This document shows, piece by piece, positions 11,977-20,659 of a stretch of DNA of 64,000 bases. The number at the start of each line of letters is the position of its first letter. The stretch's first letter is position 1. Below the pieces are notes generated by a model. That model searched no databases and was not told where the DNA came from. It was given only the letters and a program-made list of their open reading frames with translations. The DNA comes from Bacteroides fragilis (GTDB lineage Bacteria; Bacteroidota; Bacteroidia; Bacteroidales; Bacteroidaceae). The translations under genes and the position numbers were made by a program. Location: positions 372,001 through 436,000 of the forward strand of contig NZ_CP018937.1 of NCBI RefSeq assembly GCF_002849695.1, written 5' to 3'.

Positions 11977-14748
11977 TTATTTATTCAACAACAGTTCGAT
12001 CGCTTTGCTTCCTTTATTTCCGGATTTCTCTTCGGCTGCCGGAGCGAAGAGTGCGTCCAACTGATAAACAGGCAAACTTCTTTCCGGTTTGAAACGATCG
12101 GATGAAACGTAATTCCGGACAGAGGTGAGCAACTGCTGCATGGCAAGCCTTTCACCGATTTTCTTTTCAGGATCGGCGCAGAGCACGAACAATTTTCCTT
12201 TTCCTACATTCGCCTCAAACGAGATTCCCAGCTTTTGGTTGGTTTCATAAGAGTCGATGCTTTGTATCAGTGGAGTGATTTCTTTCAGTTCGTCCAGTTC
12301 CAGAGCTGTCGAATAGTTAAGGATATCCCACCATTGCCAGTCAGCATAGCTTCCCGTGGGGAAATCGCGGAAAGCAGGGTGCTCGTTATCGATCAGTGTA
12401 CCTACGATCATCGGGTTCCAGTTGAACATAATCGGATTCCAGAAGTGGCTGGCGAAGTGTGCTTTGCGTCCTTGGCACTTTTCGGGGATCAACAGTACGC
12501 TCTTTCCTTCGTCGAGCCACTGTTTGGTCTTGTCATTCCAGGTACGGGTGTAGATAAAATTAGTCTCTTCAACTTTTGGCTGTTCGGGGTATACCCATAC
12601 GTCCCATTCATTGCGACAACTTCCCAATTCAGCCTTCAGTGTCAGCTTGCGGGCACTCTCCACACCATTCAGAGATAATTCGATGATTCCAAGCGAATCT
12701 ACCGTGGCGGGTTGTATTTCTTTTACTTTCAGGCTTCCTTTACGGTACACGGTTCCATCTTCTCCTGTCAATGTCCAGTTCAGTTTCCGGTCTTTCAGGG
12801 CATTCTTGCCGTAATGGTAAATCTCCATCTTTGCTTTCAGATTCTCTCCGGTCTTGAAAGTACGTTGGGGCAGGCGTGCCAGAAGCACGGTAGGGGCACA
12901 CGATTCTCTGAACTTTTCGGGGGATACGAGGCCTTTACTTTCCCAAAAGGCATCGAGGATACCGACAAAAGCGCTGCCCTGTCCCGGGAAATCGGCCAGT
13001 CCCAATAATTGGAAACCACCGGAATTGCGAGTGCGCAGCAACGATTCGTTCACCTCTTTATATTGCAGCACTGTGTGTGCTCCAGTTGCTTTGAAGAAAT
13101 CATCGGCTTGATGCAACATGCCGTTTCTGGCAAGTCGTTCGCGAAACACTTCAAAGTTGCGTGCTTCGACTACGCCTGTATATTTCTTTATTTCTTCGAA
13201 GTTGGGGTACATGCAGCGCTGTCCCGTTTCGTGGGCAATCACCGGAACATCGATGTCCGACTCCTTGCAACGATCCCAGTCAGTCGAGGGTTTCCCTTCG
13301 TATACGGTGATCCATCCTTTCGAAGTGACGTGCGACACATAATATTGATCCGAGGGAGTGTGTGTGCGGGCGGTTGAGGCGCTGTAAAGACGTCTGTTGT
13401 CATAAGCCTGTGCTTTTTTCACCAGATCTTCCAATACGGCAAAATCACCTTCATTTTCGTTTCCGTTACACATCAGGATGAAAGAGGGATGATTGCCATA
13501 AGCGTCGAGAATGGCATACATCTCTTTTTCGAAGAAATCGCGTCGGGCAGGATATTTGCCCACGTCTTTGATCCACATGGGGAGTTCGGCCTGGAGGTAC
13601 ATGCCTGTTTCGTCGCCCGCTTCGAATGCGGCTTCCGGCGGACACCAGGAGTGGAAACGTACGTGGTTCATTCCATATTCCTTGATGGTGTTGAAGATAC
13701 GCTTCCAGTCATCGACGTTTGTCGACGGATAGCCGGTCAGAGGGAAAACCGCGCAGTCCAGCACTCCGCGCAAGTGAATGTCTCTTCCGTTCAGACGGAT
13801 GTGATGCTTGCCTTGTTCCACACTCCGCATGCCGAAAGTCTGGGTTTGGGTGTCTGTCTTGCCATCTACGTTCCAGCTGGCCTCAAGCTCATATAAATAA
13901 GGTGTAAATTCATCCCAGAGTTTCACCTGTTTACCCATCGGAAGGGTTTGCCGAATGCCGGCATGTGCCTGCAGGCTGTCTGCACTCATGCTCTGGCGAA
14001 CTATCACTTTGCCCCCTTTCTCCCGGATACATAGCTCCAGCGTTCCCGTTTGCCCGTGCTTCAGGGGGGCGGGCTGTACTGCTATTTCCACTTCTTTTGC
14101 TGTCACATCGGGATATACATTAATCCGGCGGATGTGCGCTTTTTCTTTGGCATACAGTGAAATGTCACCGACTATTCCATTCCAGTTGGTTTGTGTATAT
14201 TCGGTAGTTCCGTGGTTCCACTGATCCATTGGATATTTGAGTGTATTGTTTACGCAGATGGTCAGCGTATGGATGCCGGGACTGAGCACCGGAGTCAGTA
14301 CGAATGTGTTTGGAGTACTCAGGTGCTCCATGACACCTACTTCCTTATCGTCTACGTAGACAGTTGTTTCCCAATGACAACGCTCCAGCTTCAGGTAAAT
14401 CTCACGGCCGGACCAGTCCTCGGGGATCACTACTTCCCGTTGGTACCAGGCAGCCCCCTGATACTCGAATTTTCGACTCAGGCGGTCTACATAACGTGCG
14501 GTGTTTTTGATTCCTTTGCCACCCTGGTCCGTCGATCCGGGCAGCATGATGGTTTCCGAGAGTTTGTCCAGATAGAGCTCGGAGCCGGGAGTCTTGCCGA
14601 ATCCCATCGGGTCCAGTTGAAAGCGCCACATACCTGACAGGTCGAGGACATCATTTTTTGTCGATTGTGCCATAACGGCCATGGCGAGCAGGCATCCGGT
14701 CAGGATCAGGATGGCTCGATGTCGGGTGTTTTGATTTGTTTTTTTCAT
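11977..14748 (-). CDS. GH2-family glycosidase, secreted (substrate unknown)
   Basis: A 923-residue protein with a signal peptide (residues about 12-28, ending MAVMAQ). A GH2 sugar-binding domain (about 35-205), an Ig-like domain (205-310) and a TIM barrel (about 315-620) follow, then a long C-terminal part of beta-sandwich character. Catalytic candidates are the acid/base glutamate in CNGNE (about E431) and the nucleophile in IAHETGQ (about E507). The HETGQ form differs from typical LacZ and beta-glucuronidase sequences and places it in a divergent GH2 branch. It may act on the same glycan as the neighbouring GH95-like enzyme in the periplasm. Specificity is not predictable here. Confidence 0.8.
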   Translation of the reverse strand: MKKTNQNTRHRAILILTGCLLAMAVMAQSTKNDVLDLSGMWRFQLDPMGFGKTPGSELYLDKLSETIMLPGSTDQGGKGIKNTARYVDRLSRKFEYQGAAWYQREVVIPEDWSGREIYLKLERCHWETTVYVDDKEVGVMEHLSTPNTFVLTPVLSPGIHTLTICVNNTLKYPMDQWNHGTTEYTQTNWNGIVGDISLYAKEKAHIRRINVYPDVTAKEVEIAVQPAPLKHGQTGTLELCIREKGGKVIVRQSMSADSLQAHAGIRQTLPMGKQVKLWDEFTPYLYELEASWNVDGKTDTQTQTFGMRSVEQGKHHIRLNGRDIHLRGVLDCAVFPLTGYPSTNVDDWKRIFNTIKEYGMNHVRFHSWCPPEAAFEAGDETGMYLQAELPMWIKDVGKYPARRDFFEKEMYAILDAYGNHPSFILMCNGNENEGDFAVLEDLVKKAQAYDNRRLYSASTARTHTPSDQYYVSHVTSKGWITVYEGKPSTDWDRCKESDIDVPVIAHETGQRCMYPNFEEIKKYTGVVEARNFEVFRERLARNGMLHQADDFFKATGAHTVLQYKEVNESLLRTRNSGGFQLLGLADFPGQGSAFVGILDAFWESKGLVSPEKFRESCAPTVLLARLPQRTFKTGENLKAKMEIYHYGKNALKDRKLNWTLTGEDGTVYRKGSLKVKEIQPATVDSLGIIELSLNGVESARKLTLKAELGSCRNEWDVWVYPEQPKVEETNFIYTRTWNDKTKQWLDEGKSVLLIPEKCQGRKAHFASHFWNPIMFNWNPMIVGTLIDNEHPAFRDFPTGSYADWQWWDILNYSTALELDELKEITPLIQSIDSYETNQKLGISFEANVGKGKLFVLCADPEKKIGERLAMQQLLTSVRNYVSSDRFKPERSLPVYQLDALFAPAAEEKSGNKGSKAIELLLNK

Positions 14749-14763
14749 GATTGTATGGTTTTA

Positions 14764-14860
14764 TTCACCACAGATTACACGGATTTTCACAGATTGATAA
14801 TTTATTTCATTGGAAGTTAGATTAAAACATCTGTGTTAATCTGTGTCAATCTGTGGTGAA
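14764..14860. repeat. Long imperfect palindrome built from CACAGATT units
   Basis: The arms TTCACCACAGATT and AATCTGTGGTGAA are exact complements, and the palindrome continues inward imperfectly through further CACAGAT repeats around a 30-40 base AT-rich centre. It fills almost the whole gap between the DUF5107 and GH2 genes. Intergenic elements of this type recur in many bacterial genomes; I recall the motif but not a function. It could act as a transcript-stabilising or partial termination structure. Confidence 0.7.
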
Positions 14861-14876
14861 CTTAGTTTATTTTCTT

Positions 14877-17800
14877 TTATGCATTCATTAATTTCCGGTG
14901 AATCTGTATCCCCTGATGATTGTTATCCATCGAAGTGGCTACTTCAAAGAAGTGTTCGGCTTTTGCCGTATTTCCCAGTCCCAGATGTCCCAAAGCCATC
15001 AGATAGTTACAGTGGATGCGGTTCTTCTTGTCCATATCGTCTTCCCAGATCAGAAGGTCGGGTAAAGATACGGCAAAATAATCCATCCGGAATATGTCGA
15101 AGAGATGTTCTTCTCCATAAGTGATTAATTTGTTGAAGCGGCTGCGTGCCTCTTTCTCTTGTCCCAGTTTTCGGAATGCAAGTCCTTGATAGAAGATCTT
15201 GTCCGGTTTTTGGTCGTTGTAATACATGGCAGCGGCTGGCTGGCTGTCTCCCATGCTGGCTTTGAGGAGCAGGTCGTGTGCCTCTTTCTGTTTGCCCAGT
15301 TGTTGCAGGATGCAGGCTTTGTAATAATTGAAGTCATTCTCCTGTGCTCCAGGGAGTTTGCCTTCACCCAGATGTGGCGGGTATGCGTAGCACTCTTCTA
15401 TCCGGGTGAGTGCCTCATCGTATTCTTTACGCGCGATCAGTTCCTTTGCCAGTTCCAGGCGGGCTATCTGATATTGTGCGGGAACTTTTCCCTCACCGCC
15501 TTCCCACGGATGGAATTTTCGCTGATCGATCCGGCGGATGGCTTCCCTGTATTGTCCGGTCTGGTTCAGCAAGGTGACATATTCCAGATATAAATCGTCA
15601 CGAGTTATTACGATATCCATATGTTGTTCCAGAAAAGCCATTCTTTCTGTGTGCGGGCGGTTCAGCCGTTTATACAGCTGATCGAGTTCCATCAGTACGC
15701 GGGCGTCGGTCGGATCCAGGCGGAATGCTTTTTCCAGCAAGAGGACGGCTTCTTCCGGGCGATTCAATTTGTTGAAGTAGGCCAGAGCCAGGTTACGCCA
15801 TACGGTAGGAAATGTTTCGTCCTCACGCGAAGAACGTTCCCAAGCTGCGATGGCAGGGGTATACTGGCGTTTGTCATACCAAAGATTTCCCAAATAATAG
15901 AGGGCTTTCGGGGCTTCTCCCATAAAGTCGGCCACACACTGAAGAGCTTCTATCGCTTCCAGGGCATTGGGAAAGCAGTAGTCGGCCGGTTCTTTTTCAG
16001 CAAGCCTCATGGCTGTTCGCGCCTTGTCTGTTTCTCCTAAACGAATCAGGCACCAACTCTTGTAATAGTGCAGCAGAGTCTGTTCGCCGATGGGTTGGCC
16101 GATAGCCAACTCGGCAACGGCCAGTGCTTCTTCAAATCGTCCTGCAGAGGTATAGTCGAGCACTAATGCCTCGTAGTCGGGTGCGCCGCGTTTTATCAGG
16201 TGTCGGAGTTGGGACAGTACGGTTTCTTCCCGGGTCATCAGATATTTTTCGAACAGGCAGCCAAAGTTGAATGCGTCGATTTTCAGGGAGTCTTCTATCC
16301 AGGCAAGAGCTTCCTCCGGACGTTCAAGATGGCGGAGGATCATTGCTTTCAGATGGCGACCGCGCAGGTTGTGCCAATTGCGTAATAAGGATTTTTCAAT
16401 TTCTCCGAGAGCTTCTTCCCAGTTGCCGCGTGAAACGGAGATTTGAGCCAGTGAATAATAGCCTGCATCCTGCCATGCCGCGTTCCAGCACGATTTATAG
16501 AATGAATTGTATGCTTCATCGTTTTTTCCCTGGAATTTCAGCGCAAGCCCAAGGTTGTAGAAAGCTTCACCATCATACGGATTAGGATTCTTCTCGGTCA
16601 GTCGGGAAATCGCTTTCCGCAGGTAGGGCTCTGCTTGCGCGAACTGTCCTTTGCGTATAAGCCACAGTCCCATGGCATTGTTACAACGGGCGTCTTCATT
16701 GTCACGGCGGAGTGCTTCCAAATAATAATCGGTCGGACAATAAGTTGCATGTCGGTATTGTTCCAGATGCAGTCCGGTCAGGTAGAGTCCCTCATTTGTT
16801 TTAATTTCTTCCGGTGCGAGGGCGGGTCGGGCTGCTTCCGGAACCTCTTTGATAGTTTCCGGTTCAGCCCTCCAACTGAGCTTCTCCCGTCCGTTGGTAC
16901 CGTAGATGATGACTTCTGTTTCACTAAGGTCGTTGACGGGGACCAGTCTGTCGAACACTTGTTCCGGAGAGAGGTCGCAGGTTTGTTCAAAACAGATGTT
17001 TCCTGCTTTCCGGACTACGATGTGTAATCCCTGTTGGGCAGAGGTAGCAAAGAGCTTTAACCTGCTCTCTGTTCCTTCGGGCTCCAGATTCATCAGGAGT
17101 TCCGAGGAGGCGTTTTTCACAACTCCCAGTTCCCGGTAGGGCATGAAGTATTGTGTAAAAGTCTTCTCTTCATAGGGTTGCAGCCAGCTGAAATCCGGTT
17201 GATTGTCTGTATAGACTCCTGTCATCAGCTCTATATACGGTCCGTCGGCATCCGTCAGATTGCGGTCCCATGCTTGTCCGAAATCTCCGTTTCCCCACGT
17301 CCATTGTTTCTTTCCGGGAGATATGTGATGATTGGCAACATGCAGAACACCTGCCTGGGTGTCGTTTTCGTATCCGCCCACAAAGTTGTATTCGGACCGG
17401 ATTGCCATGTAGGAAGTCGGTACAGGGATGTTTTTATATCTTGAAATATCCACTCCGGCGGAATAGTCCATCTTGTAGTAGGTTCCGGTAGCGATGGGAT
17501 AACGGGATACATCCCGCTTTCCATGGTCGAATACGGCGTTAACATCCGAGGGGAATACAGACTGATAGTCTGCGTTGACTGCTACTGCCGGATTGGCCCA
17601 CCACAGGAAAGTCTGTGGCAGAGGAGTCGGGTTAGAAACTTTTCCCTGTATCTCGAGTACGGCCCGGCCGGGGCGGAGTGTGAATCCGGCTGTTCCTTTC
17701 TGGCCGAACATCCGTTCCCGTTCGCTTACCCATACAATGACACTTCCGTCTTTGCATTGTTCAATGCTGTAATCTACCGGCAGGAATGTGCTGGGGCGGT

Positions 17801-18170
17801 GGTGTTGAGGCCAGTTGAACTCAATGCCCCCTGAAATCCAGGGACCGGTCAATCCTACCAAAGCCGGTTTTATCACGTGGTTGTAATAAATAAAATGTCG
17901 TTGCTTTATTTTATCGAAAGCCATCTGGATGCGTCCTCCTAATTCGGGCAGAATCATGACTTTGAGGTATTCATTTTCCAACCATACGGCATGATAGCTT
18001 TTCTCTTCACAAGTGTCTTCAATCTTCTCGATGACCGGATACGGGTATACTACTCCGCTGCTGCCTTGATAGACACGCTTTTCCAGAAACATCGGGTTCT
18101 TTTCGGGACGTCCGATGCCATAGGTAGGGAGCAGGATGTCCTCCTCCCATACTTTTACATTCTCTTTCAT
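14877..18170 (-). CDS. DUF5107 domain protein with long TPR array, cytosolic
   Basis: A 1097-residue protein without a signal peptide. Residues about 30-350 form a DUF5107 domain of galactose-mutarotase-like character (motifs ILPELGGRIQ and GGIEFNWPQHHRPS). About 440-1090 is a continuous set of tetratricopeptide-like repeats, seen in A-x-x-x-Y/F/W periodicity such as EAFYNLGLALKFQGKNDEA. The exact activity of DUF5107 is not known to me; a carbohydrate-active role is likely from the fold and company. It ends 14 bases from the MFS porter gene, which is upstream on the same strand. This suggests it handles an imported oligosaccharide in the cytosol. Confidence 0.75.
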   Translation of the reverse strand: MKENVKVWEEDILLPTYGIGRPEKNPMFLEKRVYQGSSGVVYPYPVIEKIEDTCEEKSYHAVWLENEYLKVMILPELGGRIQMAFDKIKQRHFIYYNHVIKPALVGLTGPWISGGIEFNWPQHHRPSTFLPVDYSIEQCKDGSVIVWVSERERMFGQKGTAGFTLRPGRAVLEIQGKVSNPTPLPQTFLWWANPAVAVNADYQSVFPSDVNAVFDHGKRDVSRYPIATGTYYKMDYSAGVDISRYKNIPVPTSYMAIRSEYNFVGGYENDTQAGVLHVANHHISPGKKQWTWGNGDFGQAWDRNLTDADGPYIELMTGVYTDNQPDFSWLQPYEEKTFTQYFMPYRELGVVKNASSELLMNLEPEGTESRLKLFATSAQQGLHIVVRKAGNICFEQTCDLSPEQVFDRLVPVNDLSETEVIIYGTNGREKLSWRAEPETIKEVPEAARPALAPEEIKTNEGLYLTGLHLEQYRHATYCPTDYYLEALRRDNEDARCNNAMGLWLIRKGQFAQAEPYLRKAISRLTEKNPNPYDGEAFYNLGLALKFQGKNDEAYNSFYKSCWNAAWQDAGYYSLAQISVSRGNWEEALGEIEKSLLRNWHNLRGRHLKAMILRHLERPEEALAWIEDSLKIDAFNFGCLFEKYLMTREETVLSQLRHLIKRGAPDYEALVLDYTSAGRFEEALAVAELAIGQPIGEQTLLHYYKSWCLIRLGETDKARTAMRLAEKEPADYCFPNALEAIEALQCVADFMGEAPKALYYLGNLWYDKRQYTPAIAAWERSSREDETFPTVWRNLALAYFNKLNRPEEAVLLLEKAFRLDPTDARVLMELDQLYKRLNRPHTERMAFLEQHMDIVITRDDLYLEYVTLLNQTGQYREAIRRIDQRKFHPWEGGEGKVPAQYQIARLELAKELIARKEYDEALTRIEECYAYPPHLGEGKLPGAQENDFNYYKACILQQLGKQKEAHDLLLKASMGDSQPAAAMYYNDQKPDKIFYQGLAFRKLGQEKEARSRFNKLITYGEEHLFDIFRMDYFAVSLPDLLIWEDDMDKKNRIHCNYLMALGHLGLGNTAKAEHFFEVATSMDNNHQGIQIHRKLMNA

Positions 18171-18183
18171 CTTATTTTATGGA

Positions 18184-19563
18184 TTATTTGATTAATTCTT
18201 TTTCTATTTCTTCCAGTGTTTTCCCTTTGGTTTCTGGCAGCTTCCGGCGTATGAACAGGAATCCGGCCAGACAGATGCCACCATACAGCCAGAAAGTACC
18301 TTCGGCACCTATACTTTCATTCAAAACGGGGAAGGTATAGGTCAGTACAAAGCAAGCTACCCAAAGGAAGAAGGTGGAGAGGGCCATGGCCATACCTCGT
18401 ATTTTCACGGGGAAAATTTCGGATAAAACCACCCAGACTACCGGAGCGAGTGACATGGCATAGCAGGCAATGGCAAGCACTACCAGCAGGAGCATGGGCA
18501 GACCGCTTACATCCAGAAAGTAGCAAGTTCCCAGTGTCAGGTAAATCAGTGCCAATCCGGCAGAACCGATAAGCATCAGGGTGCGACGTCCCCATTTATC
18601 CACTGTATAGATGGCTACGAAGGTAAATATCACATTGGTGATTCCGGTCACTACAATGTTCATCAACACATCGGAAACGGCATAACCGGCCGATGAAAAG
18701 ATTTCATGTGCATAATTGAAGATTACATTGATGCCACACCATTGTTGGAATATAGCCAGGACGATGCCGATGATCAGCACTTTGCGCATTTCCGGGCGAA
18801 AGACAGCTTTCCATTCGTAATCTTGTTTTCCGTCTTGCCCCCGGGTTACTTGTGTCAGTTCTTCCAGGGTCTGCCGGGCATAGGTTTCTCCTCCGATGCG
18901 CATCAGTGTTTTCCGTGCTTTCTCCTGTTGATGGACAGTAGCCAGCCAGCGGGGACTTTCAGGGATGACGAATGATAATAGAAAGAAGATTCCTGCCGGA
19001 ATCAGTTCTGCCCAGAACATCCATCGCCAGGCCCACTCTATACTGGTGTCACTCAGTACGTCGGAACCGTGTGTATAGTATTCTCCTATCTGCCAGTTTG
19101 CCAGTTGCGCGAGTAAAATGCCTAATACGATGGTAAGCTGGTTGAGTGATACGAATTTACCTCGTACATGGGCAGGGGAAACTTCTGCGATATAGACGGG
19201 GGAAACGTTGGATGCGATGCCGATACCCAGTCCTCCTACAATGCGATAGAAGATAAAATAGGAAAAACTATCGACTATTCCCGTACCTAAAGCTGAAAGC
19301 GCAAACAGGAAGGAGGCTATGATGAGCATCTTTTTACGTCCGTACTTGTCACTCCAGACACCCGATAGCAAAGCCCCTACCAGGCAGCCTATCAATGCGC
19401 TGCTCATGGCCCAGCCGCGTAGAACTGCTGAATTTTCAATTCCGAAGAAAGGTTCGTAGAAGATTTTAGCTCCACCGATGACAACCCAATCATAGCCGAA
19501 CAACAGCCCGCCCATAGCTGAGACGATGCAGATTAGTAGTAAATAGCCTTGTGTCTGTTTCAT
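18184..19563 (-). CDS. MFS sugar porter (XylE/GLUT type)
   Basis: A 459-residue, twelve-helix protein with sugar-porter signatures: GGLLFGYDWVVIGGA at the N-terminus, DKYGRKK after helix 2, PESPRWL at the end of the first half, KWGRR in the second half and PETKGKTLEEIE at the C-terminus. Such porters move mono- or small oligosaccharides into the cytosol, usually by proton symport. It is the first gene of a minus-strand unit, followed 14 bases later by the DUF5107 protein, and divergent from an AraC-type regulator 137 bases away, which probably controls it. Confidence 0.88.
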   Translation of the reverse strand: MKQTQGYLLLICIVSAMGGLLFGYDWVVIGGAKIFYEPFFGIENSAVLRGWAMSSALIGCLVGALLSGVWSDKYGRKKMLIIASFLFALSALGTGIVDSFSYFIFYRIVGGLGIGIASNVSPVYIAEVSPAHVRGKFVSLNQLTIVLGILLAQLANWQIGEYYTHGSDVLSDTSIEWAWRWMFWAELIPAGIFFLLSFVIPESPRWLATVHQQEKARKTLMRIGGETYARQTLEELTQVTRGQDGKQDYEWKAVFRPEMRKVLIIGIVLAIFQQWCGINVIFNYAHEIFSSAGYAVSDVLMNIVVTGITNVIFTFVAIYTVDKWGRRTLMLIGSAGLALIYLTLGTCYFLDVSGLPMLLLVVLAIACYAMSLAPVVWVVLSEIFPVKIRGMAMALSTFFLWVACFVLTYTFPVLNESIGAEGTFWLYGGICLAGFLFIRRKLPETKGKTLEEIEKELIK

Positions 19564-19666
19564 GTTATTAAATGGTTTAAATGATTAATGCAAAGTAAGC
19601 GGGTTTAGAGGTGAAAATAAATAGAGAAACCAGCTAAAAAGATGGACTATCTTTCTTTTTTATATG

Positions 19667-19674
19667 TATATTTG
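19667..19674 (+). promoter_or_regulatory. Candidate -7 element for the AraC-type gene
   Basis: TATATTTG matches TAnnTTTG, 27 bases upstream of the regulator start. No clear -33 TTTG is present at usual spacing. The 137-base divergent spacer is the likely binding region of the regulator. Confidence 0.4.
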
Positions 19675-19700
19675 TGACGTGAATCTATGAATCTGTTAGT

Positions 19701-20597
19701 ATGGCAAAACAAAAAGACGGTTTTCTGGGCGAACAGGCATTGGTATTGCCTCCGGCCATTGTACAACGCATGAAGACAGAACCTGCGACCTCTGTACTGT
19801 ACATTACCGATATAGGCTATTATCCAAAGGCTTATAATCATTTTCGGGAACGGGATGCTCCGATTGACCAATATGTATTTATCTATTGTACGGAGGGGAG
19901 GGGGTGGTTCAGCCTGGATGGGCAGAAGCACCCGGTAGCTCCCAATCAATACTTCATACTTCCGGCAGGACTCCCTCATGCCTATGGCGCCGATGAAAAA
20001 GAACCATGGACAATTTATTGGATTCACTTCGGGGGAACACTGGCTTCACTCTATTGTACGCACCGAACTTGCCGGCTCACGGAAATAAAGCCGGGAATGC
20101 ATTCGCGAATCAGTTACCGGACAGAATTGTTTGAGGAAATATTTCGGGTACTGAAAATGGGGTACAGTCTGGAGAATCTTTCGTATGCCAGTTCTGTATT
20201 TCATCATTATCTGGGTTCTTTACGTTATCTCAGGGAGTATCGGGAGGCTTTTTCAGAACACCGCCTGATGGGTGAGGAAGATCCCGTTAGTGCAGCCATT
20301 CATTATATGAAGGAGAATTTGGGTAAGAAGCTGACTTTAGCCGAGTTGGCAGATTATACAGGATATTCGCCTTCGTACTTCTCTAATTTATTTTTGAAAC
20401 GTACGGGCTATGCACCATTGAGTTATTTCAATCAGATCAAGATTCAGAAAGCCTGTCAGTTTCTCGATTTTACGGATATGAAAGTGAATCAGGTATGCTA
20501 TCGGGTAGGTATTGAGGATGCTTATTACTTTTCACGGCTGTTTAGCCAGATAATGGGTATGTCTCCCAGAGAATATAAGAAGGTGAAAAAAGGATAG
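19701..20597 (+). CDS. AraC-family transcription regulator with N-terminal cupin
   Basis: A 298-residue protein. Residues about 25-160 look like an AraC-type sugar-binding cupin (PNQYFILPAGLPHAYGADEKEPWTIYWIHFGG). Residues about 195-298 hold two helix-turn-helix motifs, including LAELADYTGYSPSYFSNLFLKRTG and the family end motif VCYRVGIEDAYYFSRLFSQIMGMSPREYKK. It is divergent from the MFS porter unit. The simplest reading is sugar-responsive control of the porter, DUF5107, GH2 and GH95 genes. Use of AraC rather than a hybrid two-component or ECF system suggests the inducer is sensed in the cytosol. Confidence 0.88.
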   Translation: MAKQKDGFLGEQALVLPPAIVQRMKTEPATSVLYITDIGYYPKAYNHFRERDAPIDQYVFIYCTEGRGWFSLDGQKHPVAPNQYFILPAGLPHAYGADEKEPWTIYWIHFGGTLASLYCTHRTCRLTEIKPGMHSRISYRTELFEEIFRVLKMGYSLENLSYASSVFHHYLGSLRYLREYREAFSEHRLMGEEDPVSAAIHYMKENLGKKLTLAELADYTGYSPSYFSNLFLKRTGYAPLSYFNQIKIQKACQFLDFTDMKVNQVCYRVGIEDAYYFSRLFSQIMGMSPREYKKVKKG

Positions 20598-20612
20598 AAG
20601 AGATCAGGAGGC

Positions 20613-20648
20613 TGACGGGGGAAAGCCGGTTATCGCTTTTCCCCGTCA
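20613..20648. terminator. Bidirectional terminator between AraC-type and GH3 genes
   Basis: Arms TGACGGGG and CCCCGTCA extend inward through AAAGC/GCTTT around a short loop. The hairpin lies in the 62-base gap between two convergent stop codons, so it can serve both genes. Confidence 0.7.
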
Positions 20649-20659
20649 ACTGATAAAGA

